Positions 1-5,152 of a DNA stretch of 5,152 bases are shown here, piece after piece. The stretch spans positions 1 to 5,152 of the forward strand of contig CAKRYM010000119.1 of assembly GCA_934427095.1 (NCBI GenBank), in the 5' to 3' direction. The stretch comes from an uncultured Bacillota bacterium. Lineage in GTDB: Bacteria; Bacillota; Dehalobacteriia; UBA4068. The translations under genes and the position numbers were made by a program. The notes below the pieces were generated by a model. That model was not told where the DNA came from. It worked only from the letters and a program-made list of their open reading frames with translations, and did not search any database. Position 1 is the first letter of the stretch. Every line of letters starts with the position of its first letter.

Positions 1-185
1 TATTCTCTGGCAAAGCCAGCCAGTTCACCGATGGGAGAATATTTTTTCAAAATGATTTCGCCATCTTTTTCAATAAAAATCTCCAAGGGGTCGCCCTCAC
101 GGATACGCAAATTACGGCGAATCTCCTTAGGGATTACTACTCTGCCAAGATCGTCGATGCGACGTACGATTCCGGTTGCTTTCAT
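1..185 (-). CDS. spoVT: Stage V sporulation protein T, N-terminal part (AbrB-family regulator)
   Basis: This is the first 61 codons of a gene that runs off the left edge. The protein begins MKATGIVRRIDDLGRVVIPK and continues through IRRNLRIREGDPLEIF to a KKYSPIGEL segment. That is the swapped-hairpin AbrB/SpoVT DNA-binding domain (about residues 1-50), and from memory it is nearly identical to Bacillus SpoVT. In the family this domain dimerises and binds promoter DNA. The full protein is about 180 residues with a C-terminal GAF-like sensor domain, which lies outside the window. SpoVT tunes forespore (sigma-G) gene expression late in sporulation and affects spore germination. The ATG at 183-185 is supported by AAAGGAG seven bases upstream. 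The KYSPIGEL continuation after the domain favours SpoVT over the shorter AbrB or Abh. The only uncertainty is that the sensor domain cannot be seen. Confidence 0.93.
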   Translation of the reverse strand, partial: MKATGIVRRIDDLGRVVIPKEIRRNLRIREGDPLEIFIEKDGEIILKKYSPIGELAGFARE

Positions 186-192
186 GTTTTGG

Positions 193-199
193 CTCCTTT
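193..199 (-). promoter_or_regulatory. Shine-Dalgarno sequence of spoVT
   Basis: On the minus strand this reads AAAGGAG, with seven bases between it and the ATG at 183-185. This near-consensus site fixes the spoVT start. Confidence 0.85.
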
Positions 200-242
200 A
201 CATACAGTTTGTTCTTTGCTTATTATTTGCCGCTTTTGCCAA

Positions 243-271
243 ATTATACAAGGATTGTCCGTCTGTTTCAG
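243..271 (-). promoter_or_regulatory. Candidate spoVT promoter
   Basis: On the minus strand a perfect TATAAT -10 box (243-248) lies 17 bases downstream of CTGAAA (266-271), a 4-of-6 match to the TTGACA -35 box. It would place the transcript start near 236, about 50 bases before the spoVT start codon. In Bacillus, spoVT is transcribed in the forespore by sigma-G. The elements here look more like a vegetative sigma-A site, and no clear sigma-G -10 was found. The assignment rests on motif and position only. Confidence 0.5.
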
Positions 272-287
272 GGAAAAGTCCAAAAAG

Positions 288-316
288 AAAAGCCTTTTCT
301 GAACGAAAAGGCTTTT
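288..316 (-). terminator. Intrinsic terminator after the large activase gene
   Basis: A perfect 12-bp stem (288-299 pairs with 305-316, GAAAAGGCTTTT on the minus strand) closes a 5-base loop and begins four bases after the TAA stop at 320-322. On the minus strand the stem ends in TTTT and is followed by CTTTTTG, giving a U-rich tail. The plus-strand reading also ends in a T-run (313-318), so the hairpin could work in both directions, but no plus-strand gene ends here. It separates the large gene from spoVT, which has its own promoter candidate. Confidence 0.85.
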
Positions 317-319
317 TTC

Positions 320-3300
320 TTATTTTTCTTTTGCCATGGTCATCATCAGTCGGATACGGTTCAACTGATTTACCGGCGAAGTACCCGGATCATAATCCAC
401 CGGGATAATACTGGAATCTGGATATTTCCGTTTAATCGCCCGAATCATGCCCTTACCCACCACATGATTAGGTAAGCAAGCAAAAGGCTGCATGCAGACA
501 ATATGATCCACGCCCTCATGAATCAAAGAAATCATCTCGCCAGAAAGGAGCCAACCTTCGCCACAGATATTTCCCAAAGAGGCAATTTCTTGGGCATTGG
601 TTGCCACGGTACGGATATCATGGGGCATACCAAATTTACTGCCACGCAAAGCCCGGAGCAATGGCCGCTGCAATACATCCAGCACAAACAGACATAAGCG
701 AGCGTTGATCGCATCTTTTTTACTGCCTGAAAGCAAACGATGTTTGATTACCCCATCCATCAAGCTATACTGCAAAAAGCCCATCAGTTCCGGGACTACC
801 GCTTCGCCCCCTTCGGCTTCCACCAAGCGAATGGCGTCATTATTGGCCATGGGGTGATATTTTACCAAGATTTCTCCAACCAATCCCACTTTGAGCCGTT
901 CTTCCTCAACCACAGGAATGGAGGCAAAATCGTTTACCATATCCCGCAGGTTACGCCGGTAAGCCAACCAGCCAGGATGGCGTAAGGCCTTCCGACAACG
1001 TTCGGTCCAACGCTCTACCATTGCATCTGCTGCGCCTGGTTCCAACTCATAGGGCCGTACACGGCAAACCAAGCGCTGCAAGGCATCACCGTAAACTACT
1101 GCCATCATCGCCCGCAGAATCATCAACGGCGTAAAGGAGAAACCAGGGGATTTCTCCATCCCCTTATTGTTAATGGAAATAATGGGAACCTGGGAAAAAC
1201 CTGCGGTATCCATCATCCGCCGCAACATGCTGATGTAATTGGTAGCCCGGCAACCGCCACCGGTTTGGGAAATCGCCAGCGCCGTGTGGTTTAAATCATA
1301 TTCTCCCGAAAGCAGGGCTTTCGCCAGCTGGCCAATGGTTAGAATGGCTGGATAACAAGCATCATTGTTGACATATTTCAGACCCAGCTCCACCACATCC
1401 GGGGTACGGGAATCCAAAACGCGGAAACGGTAACCAGACAGGCAGAAAGCTTCCTCTAGGATAGCGAAATGCAAAGGCGACATCTGGGGAGCCAGGATAG
1501 CCCAGCCTTCTTTTTTCATCTGTTTGCTGAAGCGGCGGCGTGGAGCCGGATGGGGAATCTCTTTTTTCCCGCCAGCGCCACTTGCCATCGCAGCTAACAA
1601 AGACCGAATACGAATACGCGCAGCGCCAAGGTTATGTACCTCATCAATTTTTAAACAGGTATATAACCGGCCCGCCTCCGTCATCAACTGCTGTACCATA
1701 TCCGTGGTCAGAGCATCCAAACCGCAACCAAAGCTATTTAACTGCACCAACTCCAAGGCTTTATCCCGCCGCACCACATCAGCGGCCTGATAAAGTCGGC
1801 TATGATACGTCCACTGGTCCACCATATTAATAGGCCGCTCTAAATGATGTAAATGGGCGATGCTATCCTCCGATAGGACAGCGCAACCATACCCAGTAAT
1901 CATTGAAGGAATACCATGGTTGATTTCTGGATCAATATGATAGGGCCGGCCAACAAGCACAATACCCCGACGGGAAGGGTCTGCATGCACCCAAGCTAAG
2001 GCTGCCTCCCCTTGGGCCCGAACTTCTGCTTTATATTGATTATCCGCCTGCTTTGCCAAGGCCAAGGCAGAACGAATTTCCGCAGCGGTAATCCCCATGT
2101 CCGCTAATTCCTCTGTCAGGCGTTTAGCTAAGCGGGACATATCATCATAGGGGAGGAAGCAAGAGATAAACCGGATAGAAGGGTCTTGCAACTGAGGCAT
2201 ATTGTTCCGTAGCACTTCAGGGTAAGTCCCTACCACCGGGCAGTTATAATGATTATCACCGCCCCGTTTTTCATCCTGTTCATACGGAAGGCAAGGATAA
2301 AAAATGGTATGTATCCCCTGCTGCAATAAAGCCATGATATGCCCATGGGTTAATTTAGCTGGATAACAGACAGATTCCGAAGGCATGGTTTCCGCGCCCA
2401 GCTCATAGATACTCCGGCTGGAACGGGGAGAAAGCTGCACGGAATATCCCAAGGCCGTCCAAAACGTATGCCAAAAGGAATAATTCTCATACATATTCAA
2501 CACGCGAGGAATACCAATCACGCCTCGGGGCGCTTCCTCTGGCGTAAGGGAAACCAGCTGGTCCATACGGTCATACTTAAAAGCATAAAGATCCGGCACT
2601 TTCTCCGTGCTTCGCGGTTTTCCCAGTTCCTGTCCTTTTTCGCAACGGTTGTTGGAAATATGGCGACTTCCGTCAGGGAATCGGTTAATGGATAGCAGAC
2701 AATGGTTGCCGCAACCTTGGCAACGGGCAGTACTCCGCTCTACAAAGAAAGAATCCAGATATTCGACATCCACCAAGGAAGATTTTTGTCCTTTGCCGGC
2801 CCAATGCTCTTTGGCTAACAAAGCCGCACCAAAAGCACCCATAAGTCCTGCTTTATCCGGGCGAATCACTTCCCTACCGCAAGTGAGCTCAAAAGCACGC
2901 AGCACCGCTTCATTCAAGAAAGTACCGCCTTGCACCACAATGTATTTTCCCATGTCCTCAGCATTGCGGAGTTTAATTACCTTAAACAGCGCGTTTTTTA
3001 CCACGGAATAGGAAAGCCCCGCAGAGATATCCCCCACATTGGCGCCCTCTTTTTGTGCCTGTTTCACGCGAGAATTCATAAACACCGTGCAGCGAGATCC
3101 CAAATCCACAGGAGAAGTAGCCAAAAGCGCCTTTTCCCCAAATTCCGCTGCCGAAAGCCCCAGGGCGCGAGCAAAGGTTTCAATAAAGGACCCACAACCA
3201 GAAGAGCAGGCTTCGTTTAACAAAATATTGGACAAGCCGCCGTTACGAATCTGCATACATTTCATGTCTTGGCCGCCAATATCCAAAATAAAGTCTACCT

Positions 3301-4531
3301 TAGGCTGAAGAAAACGCGCTGCCCAGTAATGGGCGATCGTTTCAATCTCCCCTTCATCAAAGTGAAAGGCAGCTTTCAGCATATTTTCGCCGTAGCCGGT
3401 CACACAGGCCCGGGCAATGTAGGCATTGGCCGGCAATTGTCCGTAGATTTCCTGCAAAATGCTTTGTCCGCAATCTAAAGGGGAACCGTGATTACTATTA
3501 TAATGTTCATAAAGAATACGGCCATCTGCGTCAATCACCACAGCTTTACTGGTAGTAGAACCAGAATCCATCCCTAGAAAACAAGGGCCGCTGGCTTCTG
3601 CCAAAGGCGCTGTAGCCAAACGGGTCTGGCTATGCCGCTGACGGAATTTAGCCAGCTCATCCTCATTAGCGAACAAAGGAGGAAGAAGCTGGATTTCATT
3701 ATTTTCTCCCTGCAAAAGACGGCCTAACCGCTGGCGAAGTTCTTCCGCCTTAACCGGCGGAATGGTAAAGGAATGGCAGGCAGCGCCAATGGCGACAAAA
3801 AGCTGGGCATGCTCTGGAACAATGGTTTGTTCCGGAGTCAGATGCAGGGTCTCCACAAAACGTTCCCGTAGGCGGGGAAGAAAGTACAATGGACCGCCCA
3901 GAAACGCTACCTTACCTCGAATGGGTTTACCGCAAGCCAAGCCGGTAATGGTCTGATCCACCACAGATTGAAAAATAGAACAAGCAATATCGCTTTTGGC
4001 TGCTCCTTCATTCAACAATGGCTGGATATCACTTTTGGCGAATACACCGCAACGAGAGGCAATGGGATAAATGGTCTTAGCGTCAGCGGCCAACGTATCC
4101 AATCCGCTGCAATCCGTGTCTAGCAAAGCAGCCATTTGATCCAAAAATGCGCCAGTCCCCCCAGCGCAGGTACCGTTCATTCTCTGTTCCGCATCATTCC
4201 CTAAATAGGTAATTTTTGCGTCTTCCCCACCCAGCTCAATGGCAACATCTGTTTCCGGGATAAATTGCCGGATCGCTTTAAGCCCAGCTACCACTTCCTG
4301 CAAAAAGGGCAACTCCATAAGTTGGGCAGCAGAAATACCACCGGAACCAGTCACAGTCACGGCCAAAGATTCCTCTGCGAAATCATTTGCCAAATCCGTC
4401 AAAAGGGCAAACAGCGTTTTGCGGACATCAGAAAGATGGCGGCGGTAACGCTCATAAACTAACTGCTTATCCTGATCTAATACAGCAACTTTAATGGTAG
4501 TAGAACCAATATCTAAACCAACGTAATACAT
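320..4531 (-). CDS. Giant 2-hydroxyacyl-CoA dehydratase activase-related protein (two ATPase domains + DUF2229 + dehydratase-like module)
   Basis: This gene encodes 1403 residues with no frameshift. Residues 2-252 are a first BadF/BadG/BcrA/BcrD-type ATPase: DIGSTTIK at 7-14, ELGGEDAK at 99-106, and cysteines 122 (NGTCAGGTG) and 161 (SRCGVF). Residues 317-575 repeat it: DSGSTTSK at 322-329, DIGGQDMK at 417-424, cysteines 442/446 (NEACSSGCG) and 481 (SRCTVF). A cysteine-rich linker (C604, C607, C611, C630) follows. Next is DUF2229 (about 669-945), with SESVCYPAK, RPYHIDPEINHG and NSFGCGLD. The C-terminal dehydratase-like module (about 1009-1400) carries NNDACYP, QTGGGCRATNY and PFACLPNHVVGKG. 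Single-domain relatives such as HgdC use ATP and a [4Fe-4S] cluster to inject a low-potential electron into 2-hydroxyacyl-CoA dehydratases. The fused family is common in anaerobes, but its substrate is unknown to me. No signal peptide or membrane segment is visible, so it is probably cytosolic. The start at 4529-4531 is preferred over ATG 4562-4564 because the conserved domain begins at once and AGGACGGG lies eight bases upstream. It appears monocistronic. Family assignment is firm; the reaction is not. Confidence 0.93.
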   Translation of the reverse strand: MYYVGLDIGSTTIKVAVLDQDKQLVYERYRRHLSDVRKTLFALLTDLANDFAEESLAVTVTGSGGISAAQLMELPFLQEVVAGLKAIRQFIPETDVAIELGGEDAKITYLGNDAEQRMNGTCAGGTGAFLDQMAALLDTDCSGLDTLAADAKTIYPIASRCGVFAKSDIQPLLNEGAAKSDIACSIFQSVVDQTITGLACGKPIRGKVAFLGGPLYFLPRLRERFVETLHLTPEQTIVPEHAQLFVAIGAACHSFTIPPVKAEELRQRLGRLLQGENNEIQLLPPLFANEDELAKFRQRHSQTRLATAPLAEASGPCFLGMDSGSTTSKAVVIDADGRILYEHYNSNHGSPLDCGQSILQEIYGQLPANAYIARACVTGYGENMLKAAFHFDEGEIETIAHYWAARFLQPKVDFILDIGGQDMKCMQIRNGGLSNILLNEACSSGCGSFIETFARALGLSAAEFGEKALLATSPVDLGSRCTVFMNSRVKQAQKEGANVGDISAGLSYSVVKNALFKVIKLRNAEDMGKYIVVQGGTFLNEAVLRAFELTCGREVIRPDKAGLMGAFGAALLAKEHWAGKGQKSSLVDVEYLDSFFVERSTARCQGCGNHCLLSINRFPDGSRHISNNRCEKGQELGKPRSTEKVPDLYAFKYDRMDQLVSLTPEEAPRGVIGIPRVLNMYENYSFWHTFWTALGYSVQLSPRSSRSIYELGAETMPSESVCYPAKLTHGHIMALLQQGIHTIFYPCLPYEQDEKRGGDNHYNCPVVGTYPEVLRNNMPQLQDPSIRFISCFLPYDDMSRLAKRLTEELADMGITAAEIRSALALAKQADNQYKAEVRAQGEAALAWVHADPSRRGIVLVGRPYHIDPEINHGIPSMITGYGCAVLSEDSIAHLHHLERPINMVDQWTYHSRLYQAADVVRRDKALELVQLNSFGCGLDALTTDMVQQLMTEAGRLYTCLKIDEVHNLGAARIRIRSLLAAMASGAGGKKEIPHPAPRRRFSKQMKKEGWAILAPQMSPLHFAILEEAFCLSGYRFRVLDSRTPDVVELGLKYVNNDACYPAILTIGQLAKALLSGEYDLNHTALAISQTGGGCRATNYISMLRRMMDTAGFSQVPIISINNKGMEKSPGFSFTPLMILRAMMAVVYGDALQRLVCRVRPYELEPGAADAMVERWTERCRKALRHPGWLAYRRNLRDMVNDFASIPVVEEERLKVGLVGEILVKYHPMANNDAIRLVEAEGGEAVVPELMGFLQYSLMDGVIKHRLLSGSKKDAINARLCLFVLDVLQRPLLRALRGSKFGMPHDIRTVATNAQEIASLGNICGEGWLLSGEMISLIHEGVDHIVCMQPFACLPNHVVGKGMIRAIKRKYPDSSIIPVDYDPGTSPVNQLNRIRLMMTMAKEK

Positions 4532-4539
4532 ATTTACAA

Positions 4540-4547
4540 CCCGTCCT
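4540..4547 (-). promoter_or_regulatory. Ribosome binding site deciding the activase start
   Basis: On the minus strand this reads AGGACGGG, an imperfect Shine-Dalgarno sequence eight bases before ATG 4529-4531. The alternative in-frame ATG at 4562-4564 would add 11 residues (MVFVIIGRVVN) ahead of the conserved ATPase start. Its nearest purine-rich site, AGGAA, is about 15 bases away, which is too far. Confidence 0.55.
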
Positions 4548-4570
4548 ATTATGACAAAAACCATAAATAA

Positions 4571-4584
4571 TAGGAAAATTCCTA
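4571..4584. repeat. Short inverted repeat TAGGAA-AA-TTCCTA, possible operator
   Basis: Two perfect 6-base arms flank an AA centre. The repeat lies between the candidate activase -10 box (4588-4593) and its start codon, roughly where transcription would begin. A repressor bound there could block the activase promoter. The right half, AATTCCTA, recurs at 4689-4696 near the transporter promoter. No regulator gene is in view and a chance origin is possible in DNA this AT-rich. Confidence 0.3.
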
Positions 4585-4587
4585 CTA

Positions 4588-4616
4588 ATTATATCTAAAT
4601 ATTATCTATATCATAA
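4588..4616 (-). promoter_or_regulatory. Candidate promoter of the activase gene
   Basis: On the minus strand TATAAT (4588-4593) is a perfect -10 box. The hexamer 17 bases upstream, TTATGA (4611-4616), is a poor -35 box with 3 of 6 matches. The stretch is so AT-rich that other -10-like words occur nearby, for example GATAAT. The position is reasonable, about 60 bases before the start codon. Confidence 0.35.
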
Positions 4617-4714
4617 AAATTCCACAAAAACACTGGCCCGACTTAATTCTTAGCAAAATCTTAACAGAAGAAAAATGGAAAAATTTAGAATTCCTATTTT
4701 TTTTACAAATTCTG

Positions 4715-4723
4715 TGCTATACT
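4715..4723 (+). promoter_or_regulatory. Extended -10 promoter of the AEC transporter gene
   Basis: TGC-TATACT is an extended -10 element (TGn plus a 5-of-6 TATAAT match). It would start transcription near 4730, about 20 bases before the ATG at 4751, giving a very short leader. No good -35 hexamer lies at 16-18 bases. TTTACA at 4702-4707 resembles one but is only 10 bases away. Extended -10 promoters can work with a weak -35. Confidence 0.5.
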
Positions 4724-4740
4724 CAAGCTATTCCTTTGTT

Positions 4741-4746
4741 GGAGGA
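4741..4746 (+). promoter_or_regulatory. Shine-Dalgarno sequence of the AEC transporter gene
   Basis: GGAGGA lies four bases before the ATG at 4751-4753. It is a strong but closely spaced site and supports this start. Confidence 0.8.
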
Positions 4747-4750
4747 TAAA

Positions 4751-5152
4751 ATGGGTATTTTTTCTATCTTAAATTCCTTAGCCGGTATCTATCTTATGCT
4801 GATACCGGGATTTATTTTTGCCCGTAAACATATCCTTTCCCAAGAGCAAGTCACTGGGGTTTGTTCTTTAATTCTCTATCTCACCTGGCCTTGCATGGTC
4901 ATCAATGCCTTACAGTTGGAATTTTCCTTTACTGTTTTAGTCAACGCTGGCAAAATTATTTTGGTAGCCGTCTGCATCCTAGCCACGGCTTACCTCATCA
5001 GCAGAATCGTCGCCAAAATTGCTCATTTAAAAGGCGGCCGGCCTTACCTTTTTGCTTATATGCTCACCTTTGCCAATACCGGCTTCATGGGGTTGCCTAT
5101 CATCCGTACGATTTATTCCGGTGAGGCCCTATTTTATGCCGCGACTTATGAC
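4751..5152 (+). CDS. AEC-family (auxin efflux carrier-like) transporter, N-terminal part
   Basis: The first 134 codons are present and the gene continues past the right edge. The usual length in this family is about 300-320 residues with ten membrane segments. Hydrophobic stretches lie at about residues 8-25, 36-54, 62-84 and 99-120, consistent with the first four membrane spans. Family hallmarks are YLTWPCMVINAL at 43-54, with its helix-breaking proline, and LTFANTGFMGLPI at 105-117, the conserved Asn-Gly-Pro membrane motif. Bacterial AEC members are inner-membrane carriers, some shown to move malate, malonate or other small organic acids, but substrate cannot be read from this part. The gene diverges from the activase gene and shares the 219-base intergenic region with it, so co-regulation is possible but unproven. 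There is no sign of a frameshift. Confidence 0.88.
   Translation, partial: MGIFSILNSLAGIYLMLIPGFIFARKHILSQEQVTGVCSLILYLTWPCMVINALQLEFSFTVLVNAGKIILVAVCILATAYLISRIVAKIAHLKGGRPYLFAYMLTFANTGFMGLPIIRTIYSGEALFYAATYD

Larger units (their letters stand above)
4532..4750. other. Divergent AT-rich intergenic region
   Basis: These 219 bases separate the divergently transcribed activase and transporter genes and must hold both promoters. Apart from the listed sites I see no open reading frame with a ribosome binding site, no tRNA and no recognisable riboswitch. The word TATCTA occurs twice, at 4592-4597 and 4603-4608, 11 bases apart. Confidence 0.7.

Noticed and set aside
31..475. Plus-strand open frames at 31-408 and 176-475
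   Set aside because: They run antisense through spoVT, the terminator hairpin and the end of the large gene, and their translations resemble no family I know.
503..4462. Many plus-strand open frames of 60-134 codons opposite the large gene, and one short minus-strand frame at 532-714
   Set aside because: They lie entirely within a clear conserved coding gene, lack convincing ribosome binding sites and encode no recognisable domain. They are frame shadows.
4532..4564. Upstream ATG adding 11 residues to the large protein
   Set aside because: The extension has no homology to the conserved domain start, and its spacing to any Shine-Dalgarno-like sequence is poor compared with the downstream ATG.
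4591..4614. TATCTA repeats 11 bases apart as a regulator site
   Set aside because: Six-base AT-rich words repeat by chance in such DNA and there is no further support.
4702..4707. TTTACA as the -35 box of the transporter promoter
   Set aside because: It is only 10 bases from the TATACT -10 box, and no -10-like hexamer sits 16-18 bases downstream of it.

Overview
The window comes from an endospore-forming, probably anaerobic Firmicute. A SpoVT-type sporulation regulator lies beside a very large oxygen-sensitive-type iron-sulfur protein of the 2-hydroxyacyl-CoA dehydratase activator superfamily. Moderate G+C coding sequence, very AT-rich intergenic DNA and strong Shine-Dalgarno sequences fit Clostridia or the Negativicutes. 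The genus cannot be fixed from this sequence alone.

Layout, left to right. Positions 1-185 (minus strand) hold the first 61 codons of spoVT, cut by the window edge. Positions 186-319 hold its Shine-Dalgarno sequence, a TATAAT-type promoter candidate and a strong hairpin terminator. Positions 320-4531 (minus strand) hold one uninterrupted 1403-residue protein with two activator ATPase domains, a cysteine-rich linker, a DUF2229 domain and a C-terminal dehydratase/double-cubane-like module. Positions 4532-4750 are an AT-rich divergent intergenic region with candidate promoters and a short inverted repeat. Positions 4751-5152 (plus strand) hold the start of an AEC-family membrane transporter, cut by the right edge.

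The genes do not form an obvious pathway. The large protein seems to be its own transcription unit: a divergent promoter region lies on one side and a terminator on the other. No separate dehydratase subunit, CoA-transferase or electron-transfer gene is visible. The most interesting point is that the ATP-driven electron activator and the putative electron acceptor appear to be fused in one chain. The family is known and widespread in anaerobes, but to my knowledge its reaction is not firmly established. I see no CRISPR array, mobile element, tRNA or rRNA here.
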